Positions 8,644 to 18,906 of a stretch of 26,887 nt of DNA are shown here, in pieces. Numbering within the stretch: the stretch's first letter is position 1; each line of letters starts with the position of its first letter. The notes below the pieces were generated by a model, which had not been told where the DNA came from, made no database searches, and saw only the letters and a list, made by a program, of their open reading frames with translations. The translations under genes were made by a program, and so were the position numbers. The stretch comes from Smittium mucronatum (taxonomy: Eukaryota; Kickxellomycota; Harpellomycetes; Harpellales; Legeriomycetaceae): the NCBI GenBank assembly GCA_001953115.1, contig LSSL01005828.1, positions 1 to 26,887 on the forward strand, read 5' to 3'.

Positions 8644-9642
8644 CAGGTATCCCTCGATTTATGCAAGTGTTTTTTGAAAAAAAATTTGCATAAAATAAAA
8701 TCAGCATAAAATCAATGCATAATTATGCGCTATTCACTGCCTATTCTATAAAAAAAAATTTGGGGATTTAATTCGCGAATAATGAGTAACTTTTGTATCT
8801 TTCATGGGTGTTGTATTAAAACAGTTATAAAATATCGCGTATAAAGATATTATTGGAAATAAAAATAAAGATGTGAATACAGTCATTTTATAAAAAATGA
8901 TCATGTATACACTTCTCATTTTATTCGAATTATTTTCATCATTTTTTGGGTTATATAAAGTTAAATACAGAATATAATTGAAAATAAGCGAGTTATTCAA
9001 AATTTTATGAACCTTTCTGTAATATAAGATTTATTAGACTCGTTTAGAAAGACTAAAAACTAGATAAATTTTAATTTAGTAATACATCCTGACTAAAATT
9101 TTCAGTTTAAAAGTCACAAGTTTAAATTTCCAATTAACGATTTTAGATAATTTGATCAGAGATAATAAAGTATTATGAATAAATATATAAAGAGTTGAAC
9201 AGTGTTGTATATGTCTCTACTTTTTCAGCTAGCTAATTTTATTTTTTATGTGGATAATAGGCTGTTTACTCAACCCAGTCTTACAATTTAAAAAGAGTTA
9301 TCGGTAAATTGAGTTCATTATCGATTCTGATAGTTTCTTTCAAATAGCATAAAAACTACATTAGCCTTATTCAAATTATATGTGAAACGATCTTATACAT
9401 TGCTTATTATCACTTTAAAATTCAAAAAACAGTAGTTTCATATCAGATACCCATTAAGATTTGTTTAGGCAATCCTATAAATTAATTCTATTTCAATTGA
9501 ATAAATTAAATCAAGGAAAAGTTTATATGTAATTATATTGGTTAATTATATTTCGAGAAAAATGAGAATTGGCATGAAAAAAACGAAAGAAATTTTTCAA
9601 CTTCCCGAAACATAAAAATTCGCATAAAAAGAGGAATTCCTG
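8644..9642. mobile_element. Tigger/pogo-like DNA transposon, non-autonomous, 999 bp
   Basis: The left end is TA|CAGGTATCCCTCGATTTATGC. The right end, read inwards, is TA|CAGGAATTCCTCTTTTTATGC. Both sides have TA (8642-8643 and 9643-9644), and the empty site is seen in repeat C copy 1, which runs straight through. CAGGTAT-CCTCG ends with TA duplication are typical of the Tigger/pogo branch of the Tc1/mariner superfamily. GCATAAA-type motifs recur just inside both ends. No transposase frame is recognisable; the 84-codon minus frame at 8746-9000 shows no transposase motif. Confidence 0.75.
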
Positions 9643-9690
9643 TAGTCAAGAATTAAGCTCATTGTAAACGAAAAATAGTTAATTAAGTTA

Positions 9691-10940
9691 GCAGTGCAAT
9701 AAGTGGGTTTATTTCAATATTATGAATTTTCGACAAATAAAAATAATTATTTTAAAAATAATTTTTCAATATTGATTTATGAAATTATTTGATTTTAAAT
9801 TAGATAAAAGGATATAAACCAAAAAAAAAAAAAGAACTGATTCGAAATATATTGAAATAATGGAGTTATAAGTATATATATCAATTTTTATCAATAAAAT
9901 GATTTAATTAAAATTTACGCATATTTATCAATATAAATCGATTTATTCAATAAAAATTAATTATCTATATTAAACTGCTTAGATAATAATTTCTGGTTTA
10001 TTTTAAATAATATTTTTTTACCAAAATAGATCAAAGCTATCACAATGCATGTATACACAATGGGTGAAAATATTGTGCATTGTTTATGATTTTAGCTGTT
10101 TAAAACTTACAGGAAAAAAAATTTATGAAGCACTTTATTATCATGAATTAACGATTCCACCCAGTTTATATTATTATTTACTACGTTAAAAAACAACATT
10201 ATTTATCTTTTGATAACATTAATGAAGAGAGAATACCATTTTTCGAAATATCGACTCTAAAAATACCCACTCAATTAATAATTTTTATTTTTCACAATCG
10301 AATTACGAATTTCCGTAATAATCACATTCTCGATGAATTAAAATTTTGCCAGAATTTTTTAAATATTAATATTTATTCTTTCTGTATTATGTTTCAATAT
10401 ACTCTATATATACTTTTTTAGTCGAGAAGCATTTAAGAAAGGAAATAAATATATCTAAATGGCCTAATTATCAAGTTAAGTCCTAATGAAAAAATAATTG
10501 AAAATATGTTTCGAAAAAAAAATCAAAATCAATTTTTTTTTAAAAAATATGGACTACATAACTGATTTCATTTTAAAATATTATGAATATATTTCAAAAA
10601 ATTTGATTTATTTTGATAAGATTTAAATTATTCCGTCAAAATAGACGATTTGAAATAAATCTAAACCATTATCTAAGCAGAGTTTAATATAGATAATTAA
10701 TTTTTATTGTTTAAATCGAGCTATGTTGATAAATATACGTAAATTTTAATTAAATCATTTTATTGATAAAAATTAATATCTATTAATATAACTCCATTAT
10801 TTCAATATATTTCGAATCACTCTTTTTTTTTTGGTTTATATCCTTTTATCTAATTTAATATCAAATAATTTTATAAAATAATTATTTTTATTTGTCGAAA
10901 ATTTATAACATATATATAAACCAAATTATTTCAATGTAGC
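9691..10940 (+). mobile_element. Tc1/mariner element relic with ~300-bp terminal inverted repeats
   Basis: Arms at about 9691-10020 and 10620-10940 are inverted copies of one another; for example ATTTTCGACAAATAAA near 9725 has its complement near 10895. TA dinucleotides flank both ends (9689-9690, 10941-10942), with ends GCAGTGCAATAAG and GCTACATTGAAATAA. A transposase remnant lies just before the right arm at 10421-10511. The element sits inside repeat C copy 2. Its centre is too broken to encode a protein. Confidence 0.75.
10421..10511 (+). pseudogene. Tc1/mariner transposase remnant (catalytic-domain end)
   Basis: The plus strand reads VEKHLRKEINISKWPNY from 10421, then after a frameshift LSPNEKIIENMF (10476-10511). 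This matches the WP-Y-SPDLNPIENLW signature of Tc1/mariner transposases, in which the Glu of IEN is the third acidic residue of the DDE/D triad. The upstream part of the triad is not recognisable. It belongs to the 9691-10940 element and is inactive. Confidence 0.7.
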
Positions 10941-11001
10941 TACTTGAACCTATCGAGCTCCTATTCAGAGACTAATTCTTACAGTATGTAAAAAATTAAT
11001 C

Positions 11002-11256
11002 TCAAAAACAAACGTGGGATTGATCGAAATAGCTTTCCTGAAAATAGCTGTTTGACGCTGAAATCCTTCTGACTGCCGAACAATGGACTTGTGTAATAAA
11101 AAATGACTTAGCTGAGCCAAACGATCGGTTCTTCCTGTTTCAAGATATCCCTTCTCTGTAATTGCTGTATTCCGAATCGCATTTCACTGTCTCTACTACT
11201 TCCAACCAAGACCGGTACAACTCTGTTTGAAAAATTGGTTTATTGTACTTCGAAAA
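11002..11256 (-). pseudogene. Broken coding tail within repeat C copy 2 (main piece)
   Basis: On the minus strand this piece reads, in the same frame as copy 1, KYNKPIFQTELYRSW, then LEVVETVKCDSEYSN, a stop, NRKNRSFGSA and VRRISASNSYFQ, and ends at TGA 11002-11004. The frame continues across the 11257-12880 insertion into 12890-12940 (ELNILSWYSRLIV, then a stop) once the insertion and one 9-bp duplication are ignored. It has fewer early stops than copy 1 in the first half and more substitutions in the second. Function unknown. Confidence 0.5.
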
Positions 11257-11393
11257 GCAGAATAAATAAATATTCCAAGATTTTTACAAATAACAATGGG
11301 AATTTAGCGAATCTGCACAAAATTACTCTTGTTTGCACGAATTTACATTTTACCCAATTATTGCTAAAATAAATCTAAACATTTAGCACATTA

Positions 11394-12574
11394 AGATACC
11401 AACGCAATTCAGGTCTTTGAATAAAATAAAGGTATTATTTTGGCTAAAAGCTAAATTAATCAAAATAGAATTGTGTTTTTTCAAATATTTTAAAAAGTGA
11501 TATAATAGTTGGATATATTAATATGAAACTTCAAAAATATGGAAAATGTATTTATTTTGGGATAAACGCGTTTAATAGAAAAATTCAGAATATTTTAAAA
11601 TTGGCCACATTTTCAAATAAATGTGAATTTATCAATTTAACGCGTTTTATTCAAGTTGAACCTAATTTCTCAATTTCACAAAATTTTTACCAATAAAATA
11701 TCTTTATATTGATATCCAAATTATGTTCCAAATTGTAACAAAGTTTTCAAATTTTAGTTTCAGGTTAAGAATTTTTAAATATGGGATATTTAATTAATCG
11801 CTTTAGATAATAACTGGAGTAAGTTGTGAAATTTATTTTTTGAATTATCGGTTTCATGAATTTCCAATATAAAAAAAACCCCCCCAGGAAAAAATGAAAA
11901 ATAATTATTAGGCTTAATTTATGATATTTAGAAACTTAATTATATTAACCTTAAGAATTAAATAGAACTTTAAAAGTAATCATGGAATTTTACTGTTTAT
12001 TTATGTATATCTTACCTTTATTTAAATTGTTAACTAAGGAGATTTTTAATACCAAATTAATAATGGAGAAGAAAGTTTAATGGATAATTTTTGAATAAGC
12101 TTTGCAATATATTATTAAAATTTTCTATACAGCTTAAATAAAATAGTGTTGGGAAAAAATACAAATTTTTATTAATATTTGCCCCCAATAATGAAGAAAG
12201 TGCATCATTTCCGTTATCTGGAGCTTAGTCGAAAAATCTGACGCAAACTGATATTATTTTGATATTTTGATATTTTGATACAAATTTTGGAAATTTGAGA
12301 AATTAGGTTCAACTTGAATAAAACGCGTTAAATTGATAAATTCACATTTATTTGAAAATGTCTCCAATTTTAAAATATTCTGAATTTTTCAATTAAACGC
12401 GTTTATCTCAAAATAAATAGGTTTTCTATATTTTTGAAGTTTCATATTAATTTATCCAATTATTATATCACTTCATAAAACATTTGAAAAAATTTGATTT
12501 TATTTTGTTTAATTTAGATAATAGCCAAAATAATTCTTTTATTTCATTCAAAGATCTGAATTGCGTTGGTAGCC
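11394..12574 (+). mobile_element. Foldback TA element, copy B (complete, 1181 bp)
   Basis: Two ~300-bp arms (11394-11693 and 12276-12574) are inverted copies. TA flanks both sides (11392-11393 and 12575-12576); the ends are AGATACCAACGCAATT and GGCTACCAACGCAATT. Each arm contains its own hairpin with two ACGCGT motifs (11576-11581, 11640-11645, 12323-12328, 12397-12402). The middle is shared with copy A (5770-6720) but encodes nothing recognisable. TA target duplication points to the Tc1/mariner group, but without a transposase this is an inference. Confidence 0.75.
12257..12280. repeat. TTTTGATA x3 tandem repeat
   Basis: Three perfect 8-bp units at the inner edge of the right arm of foldback element B. 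Probably replication slippage. Confidence 0.6.
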
Positions 12575-12954
12575 TATTTAAGTTATATGAATTTTTTGGA
12601 AAATTTAGTTTTTTTGTTGGTTTTCTTTAAATTAAACTATTGGAATTTATATACTGGAAATGGTGGAATATAATTAAACTGGGTAAGACTCTAATTAATT
12701 TTCCAATAAAAATAATAATAAATTTCAGTGAAAAATTAATAATTTCTCCTTCATATTAATTTGAAAAAACTATAAAAAAGTTCAAATTTTCGTAATACTG
12801 TGCGAATTGTTGAAATTTCGTGAAAAGAGGTGAAATTATAAATGTAATTTTTATAAAATTGTGGAGAAATTATCAACGTCCTTCGAAAATTACACTATTA
12901 ATCTACTATACCACGACAAGATATTTAGCTCTTGGTGGGAATCAAAAGAGGAAA

Positions 12955-14629
12955 TTAAAAATTTCGCAATACTAAGATAAATCAAAGAGAAAATAATTTG
13001 GTGTATTGAAATAAAATATTTGGTCGAAAAAAATAACCAAATAAAATTCTGTAAGTGATTTTGAATTATAAGTAAGCCTCTTCAGTTTTTTGATGGAATT
13101 TTTTCTGTAAAAATTTTCATGACAGCCATCACAGATCTAAAGCGTAAAAAGTACTAGTACATTATATATACAGAAATAAATAAGATAAAAAGAACCCAAA
13201 TTTGACAAAATGGCACATTTTGGTGAGTTTGTGATTTTTTTTTCTGGAGGCCAAAGATTATTTGATTTTCACCTCTTTTTAATATAATTAATATATCACA
13301 TTTTTTATAATTTAATCGAGGAACTTGTGAAATTTTAGAACAAATGGTAAATAATAATAGGAAGAATTTTCATTGAATATTCAAAATGTGTCAAAAAACT
13401 CATATGGGCATATAAAAATTAAAGCATAAATACATTTAATCTGTACCGATTATCTAGCTTGAACAAAATCATCAAAGTATACTACCCTTGCCTTTTTTAG
13501 AATCTTAATAGTGTGTTATGGTTTATGGTTGATATAATAAAAAAAAATCGGGTCATTTCAAGTTTAAACTCATCAATTTAAGATTAATGTTGTCAAATGA
13601 ACTTTTTCCAAGTTAATAATCATTTTCATCTCAAATCAAGTAATTTAAAATCAAGTAATTTAAAATCAATTTTTTTCATTTTATGGGAAAAATTAATCAA
13701 GTTAAGTAAAATCAATTAATTAAATTTTCCTTAAAACAATAAAGCAAAATAACATATATTATAACAAAAAAAGATAATGTTTATTGTTGCATCTGAGGAA
13801 AGCCCTAGTTAATAATGTTATCAATATACTTGATTCGTTTATGGTTTGAGCAAGATGAAAAAAATCTACGTTTTTTTTTCGATTATATGGAGTATTTTGA
13901 TAAATTTCCAAAAAATTTGCACCGTTTCTAAGTATAATAACCACTATATATAGAATTTTTTTTTTTTTCCAAAATTTAATAAAAATTCACATATTATGAA
14001 GATTAGAATCGAATAATGTTCTATTCGCAATGCCTAATTGATTTATTTTTCGTAATTTTTATAAAAAAATCAAAAAAAAAAATTTTTATTTTTCAACGCA
14101 GTCAACTGAATAATTCGATTTTTTCTCAACAAGCCTATCAATCATTAAAAAAAAATACTTTTTATTATTGTTAGATTTAGATTTAGATTTATATTATTTT
14201 GAGAGAAATATAAAAACATATACACTTCATGATTATTATTTTAAAAAATATCATACAGTTTTAAACATTTTTTCACAATAAAAAAATACATTTGTGAATA
14301 TTTTTCAACTTTATTCATTCCTGAAAATGATTTTTCATCCATGAAACTCAAAATTTATTCATATTTGGGGATAATGAAAAAAAATATTCATTAAATATCT
14401 GAGTGAATTTTTTTTAAACTTATTTGTTGATTTTCAAATTGGTTTTTTTTGTTTTATCATTATCAAAACCATATTAATTTTATCTTCAATAAATTTTATG
14501 AGTTTTTTTGATATTTAAAGCCAGAATCGATTAAAGAATTGGGCATAGATATTTTTTTCTAGGTAAAAAAGCGTTCTAAAAACTTGAAGAAATAAAAATA
14601 TTTAGATTATTTGAATCTACACCTTTTCT
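12955..14629. other. Gene-free AT-rich stretch with small tandem repeats
   Basis: No gene recognised. A 15-bp unit ATCAAGTAATTTAAA is repeated 2.3 times at 13635-13669, and a TTTAGA hexamer about three times at 14171-14191. A loose similarity exists between 13083-13155 and 17415-17475 (sharing AAGCGTAAAAAG), too weak to define a family. The 61-codon minus frame at 13759-13944 shows no features of a gene. Confidence 0.5.
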
Positions 14630-14630
14630 A

Positions 14631-14725
14631 GTGCAATTTCGAAAAAAGTGCGACCAAATTGCATTCATTCTTTCCAAATTGAAAAAAATTTATTCAATTT
14701 GGTCGCACTTTTTTCGAAAATGCAT
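14631..14725. mobile_element. 95-bp mariner-type MITE (near-perfect hairpin)
   Basis: The arms begin (G/A)TGCA(A/T)TTTCGAAAAAAG and continue GTGCGACCAAATTG. The left arm is 14631-14661 and the right arm 14695-14725, with only two differences in 31 bases and a short AT-rich loop between them. TA lies on each side (14629-14630 and 14726-14727), matching the TA target duplication of Tc1/mariner elements. Its near-identical arms suggest it is young compared with the other DNA elements here. Confidence 0.75.
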
Positions 14726-14729
14726 TATA

Positions 14730-17415
14730 TTAGGTTATATCAAAGAAAAATAAATTTTTAACAGCCTTGTAAAATTTGGAAATTCCTCGATGGCAAAATA
14801 TTCCATTTATTTAGATTTCGACTGCAAAAATCGCTTAATTGTTTAATATATATTTTTTTTAAAATTTTTTTTGATGTTCATAAGCTGAGGAATAAATCTT
14901 TATGATAAAGAAAAATCTAAAAAATGATAAATTTCTAAAATAATTATAAAATTGTAATACATGATCAGAAAGGGAAATATAATGATATTTCCAATAAAGT
15001 ACATCGAAATTTATTGAGATAAAAATACCGAAAATTTTAAAATAATACTATGTATTCTATAATTCTTCGAGCTATCTTATAGCAATGGAGCGTGAATCAT
15101 AAAAATAATGGGAGATTCTAAAAAAAATCATTTATTTTACTGAATTTCAGAAATCTCCACTAGAATTTGCTTTTAACCAAATTTATATAAATTATCATGT
15201 AGTAATTTCAAGAATATCTTATAAAAATATTTCATTGTATTTATCTCAATTTTTATAGAATTTAAATATAATAATAAATATGAGGTTTGGTCTTTGGGGT
15301 AAACTAAAATATGAAGAATATAAATTAATCTGTTGTTTAAAATATATTACATCATTTTATATTCAATAATACAAAATTTAACTCATTACAGATTCTTAGA
15401 AATTTTTTTAGGAAACCCATTCTTGACTCCGTACATAAAAAAAATTTAAAAAGTGTACTTCTAAGTAGATTGGTTAAAAAATTTGAAGAAGGAATCTGCT
15501 GAAATATAGCTATTAAGCAACTAATTCCAAAAAAAGACAACTTTTTCTCCTTCTAAAATACTGCTAATCGAAAAACGGGTAAATATTTAGGATCTTAGCG
15601 GTGTAATATCAAAAATAGAGTGGTAAATTTTTTATTTTAATTATAAATAGAACAAGGGTTATGACATATTTCTCCACTCATCTAAAAATTGTATATTGAG
15701 ACTCAATAAAAAGGTTAGGGACAAATATAAATTTGAAAATGTATTAATATTTATTATTTCTAGAATATTCAATATAAAACAGTCTAGATTGTGGTGGAGA
15801 TTATGAGATGTATTTGTGAGGAATTTTTATAATTGTATTTCAGAAATAAATGAAAATCTGTTTAATTAATTAAACTATCATTTAAGGGTGATTGAGATAT
15901 ATACTATGGATACAATGATGATAGAAATGAAGAAAAAAATAAAAAGGGGAACAAATGTTTTTACAATTGATCCATGAAAAGTTTGAAGAAATAATATGGA
16001 ATTATTAGAGGAGTCCTTTTAAAACTCCAAAGGAAGAGTAGAGAAGCTTATTATTTGTTTTCTATTACAGAAAAGAATAATTAAATCCAAAAAAATGGGT
16101 TTTTTTGGAATTTATAAAAAATAGATATATAATCTCAATAAAGTATATTTAAAGAATTAAATATTCGAATAAATAATTTTTTTTAGTTATATCTAATTGT
16201 GTGGTGATTTTTTTTTCGCAATGAATTGAAAAAAGGTATTAAAATTAATTAAATATAGCCATACGAAGCAAGTCATTAATTTATAATATAAAAAGTAGCA
16301 TTTGAAGCTTTAAAACATAACCAATTATGAAATGATTTTAATTAAACTGAATTTTTATAATATAATTCCTTACTTGTTCTATATTTTAATTGTCTAAATT
16401 AATATCATGGTATTTATGAGACAATTTAAACTAAATTAAGCAAAAAAAACAACATTTTTTCTTTTTAACCAATTAAAAATAGTAATTTACATAGGCTGAG
16501 GTAAAATTTATATTTTATAAAACTCTTAAATCATGGATTCACTGATTCTGTGCCTTTTTTTTGCGAATAAAATCTATAAATAGAATATTTAAGAAAAAAA
16601 TCCTGGAATAATTAAACTATTCGTTTATTTAGTTTGAATAAATGTGATACTCTCTTTGAGAGCAGACACTTAGCCATTAATTATTTAGATTCATCATGAT
16701 TTTTAATTATATCAAAGAATAATTATTAAAATTCTTTGTTACTACTAAATTGCAATTACGAATAAAAATTTCTTTAGAAGAAATTTGAGAAAATTAATTA
16801 GATCAGTATTTTCCTCTATCTTTACTGGCTTTGAGAAAATTTAGAATGCCATTAATCAAATTTTCAAACTTTTAAAAAAAACACGTTTTTGAAAAGAATA
16901 TCTGATATGCGATGTTACTCCTTAATAACTCAGTTAATAATTAAATTTGGTGAATTACAAAAAAAATTGACTTGCTAATGGTAGAATTTTCCTAATTTTC
17001 TAGCTCAGTTTTTCCAAAATGGATTCAAATTACTGAAAAAAAAATTAGTATTTGCATAATTGATCCTATATGACAAATTAAGCCTTGAATATTTTTTTTA
17101 GTCCAATAAATATAAAATACCTCAAAAATAATTTTTTCTTCAAGAAATATATTCATTATAAATGCTTCATCAATAATATTCCCCTAATAATCTTAATAAT
17201 TTGAAATTTCAGGTCTTTCAATTAATGCTGAATAATTAGTCTCAATGACTAAAGATCGAAGGAGAACATATTATATATAAAATTTAAAAAAATTTTATTT
17301 ATGTTTTAAACACCTTAAAAAGCAATAAAATTCAAAAATTGTGACTTTTTTTGTAAAATTTATTTGCATTGTGAATATTATTAGTGTTATGAAAGATAAT
17401 AATCATAAAATTATT
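14730..17415. other. Mostly featureless AT-rich stretch with one coding-like scrap
   Basis: No intact gene is present. On the plus strand a stop-free stretch of about 45-50 codons ends at TGA 15500-15502 and contains FFRKPILDSVHKKNL and SRLVKKFEEGIC. It has a more protein-like composition than the Phe/Ile/Asn-rich chance frames around it, but no ATG and no known family. The minus-strand 62-codon frame over the same bases (15352-15540) is less convincing. Confidence 0.4.
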
Positions 17416-17559
17416 GAAGTTTTTTTCATTTAAAATTATTTTTTGTTGTTAATATGCAGTCGTAGATATTAAGCGTAAAAAGATGTTTATAAGCTGTTTA
17501 TATTATAAATAAACTTTGGATTTTCAGCCCTAGAATAATAGACGTTCTTATTGAAAGTA

Positions 17560-18130
17560 GTTAAAGAATCATTTTAGTTTAAACTAGGTTTTAGTATTAG
17601 TGTGTCATTAGTTGCGGAAGTATCAGAGATGCATAACATTTAAAGTAACAGAATTTATTAGAAATTTAAGGTTTGTAGTTTTAGTAGGTTTGATTCGGTA
17701 GCAGATTTTATTTATTTAAATGCCTGATGTGATTTATTGGCAGAAATGGATAATTATTGGGGGATTATTAATATTTTTTGCAGATGGAATAAGATTTAAG
17801 GTTATTTTCAGTCACCGCCATGTAGGTGAAGTGGTTTAATAGCAGATCGTATCCATTGAGGCTTGGTATTGGAGGAATGTATGTAAAAAAAGTATGTTAG
17901 TTTTGTTTTCTGGTAAATAGAGATGTATAAAATATTGGTGGAAGGTAAATATAATATTCGAGTTTTTGGATATATCAGTGTATAGAGATATCAAGTTGAT
18001 AGAGATGGAATCTTGATAGAAATGATATGATGTTCGATAATATAGGTTAGATGAATTTCTTTATATTATTGAAAACGGATTTTTAGTGGTTTTAGGTAAT
18101 AGTAATAGTACATTGGTGTTGTTATAAACT
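17560..18130. other. G-rich, C-poor stretch without a gene
   Basis: The plus strand is strongly skewed. Over 17881-18060 I count 40 G and 7 C. No reading frame, transfer RNA shape or tandem repeat explains it. Such skew can mark a transcribed non-coding RNA, a simple-sequence-derived region or a decayed element. Confidence 0.4.
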
Positions 18131-18134
18131 CATT

Positions 18135-18729
18135 TTTTTTATATTTTAAAATTAAATTATTTCGAAATTATAAATATTAGCTATAAAAAAAATAGAGAGA
18201 AAAGAATTTATTTTTTTAACTGTAATTATAATTTTTTTATTAAGAACATTTATCAAAAAAAACTTATAAAAAAACTTGATAAACCATGATATTTTATTCT
18301 ATTAATGTATTTATGCTAAGGCTAAAGGTTTCAAAAACATATATTAATATAAAAAAATTTTGGGTGCTTTTTTTGGTCAGTAAACATTTGATTAAATTTT
18401 TGTAGCATTACATTACTTATTTCTAGTTTTTAATAAGAAATTAAAACCAAAAATAGCTTATATTAATTTAATTTATAATGAAAATTAATTGAAGACTTGA
18501 TTTATCACGATTTTGTATTTTTATAACTCAGTTAGGTGGTTTCTATTTAAATCATCCCCATTTTATTAGATTACACAAAAATTGTCTATATGAAGGAAAG
18601 GATATAAATATTTTTTACCCGATTTTTAATTAAAATTTGGTAAAGCTCTATAGAAATAACTAATAAATAAATTGAAAAAAATAAAAAAAGTAAAATTAAT
18701 GAAATATATATTTATTATTTAAAACTCTT
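18135..18729. other. AT-rich stretch downstream of LINE copy 2
   Basis: No gene seen. Directly after the LINE stop codon, on the minus strand, an AATAATAAATATATA region could hold the element's polyadenylation signal, but I find no clean poly(A) tail or flanking duplication. Confidence 0.4.
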
Positions 18730-18906
18730 CTATGCTAATATAGAGCCACATATCTTGAATAATTTTCTCAGGATTTCAGGTTTATCAGCTAAACTCTGAC
18801 TTTCAAGTGTACTGAGCAAGCGTATTTCAATAAGGGGTTTGGAATCCTCATGAGAAAAATCAATATCTGAGATTTCTTCTTGGAGCTGAGCTAAACATAT
18901 TTAAAC
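18730..18906 (-). pseudogene. LINE ORF C-terminal end (copy 2)
   Basis: A stop-free stretch of about 55 codons ends at TAG 18730-18732. It reads AQLQEEISDIDFSHEDSKP at the start and LRKLFKICGSILA at the end. It lies downstream of the degraded zinc-knuckle region (about 19050) and probably shows where the family's ORF ends. This acidic then Leu/Lys-rich tail lies beyond the left edge for copy 1 and is badly broken in copy 3. Confidence 0.5.

Larger units (their letters stand above)
11257..12880. mobile_element. Element with 9-bp target duplication (Mutator-like?), split by foldback element B
   Basis: The sequence CTTCGAAAA occurs at 11248-11256 and 12881-12889, and repeat C copy 1 has a single related CTTCAAAAA at the same place. 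That marks one insertion with a 9-bp target duplication. Nine bases is usual for Mutator-like elements, although other families share that length. Without the internal foldback element (11394-12574) the insert is about 440 bp. Weak inverted similarity near its ends (around 11320-11345 against 12815-12840) suggests degraded terminal repeats. No coding frame. Confidence 0.55.
8497..12950 (-). repeat. Repeat C, copy 2, split into four pieces by three insertions
   Basis: Pieces at about 8497-8643, 9643-9690, 10941-11256 and 12881-12950 line up in order with copy 1 (7690-8250). Removing the three insertions and one copy of each target duplication leaves about 570 bases, equal to copy 1, so the assignment checks itself. 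The pieces are interrupted by elements at 8644-9642, 9691-10940 and 11257-12880. Unlike copy 1, it lacks the 50-base poly(A)-proximal sequence at its 3' end. Confidence 0.75.

Noticed and set aside
8746..9000. 84-codon minus frame in the Tigger-like element
   Set aside because: No helix-turn-helix or DDE motif; probably chance.
13759..13944. 61-codon minus frame
   Set aside because: Chance frame in AT-rich DNA with no motif.
14171..14191. TTTAGA repeats as interstitial telomere sequence
   Set aside because: Only about three units, and the motif does not match a common telomere repeat; slippage is sufficient.
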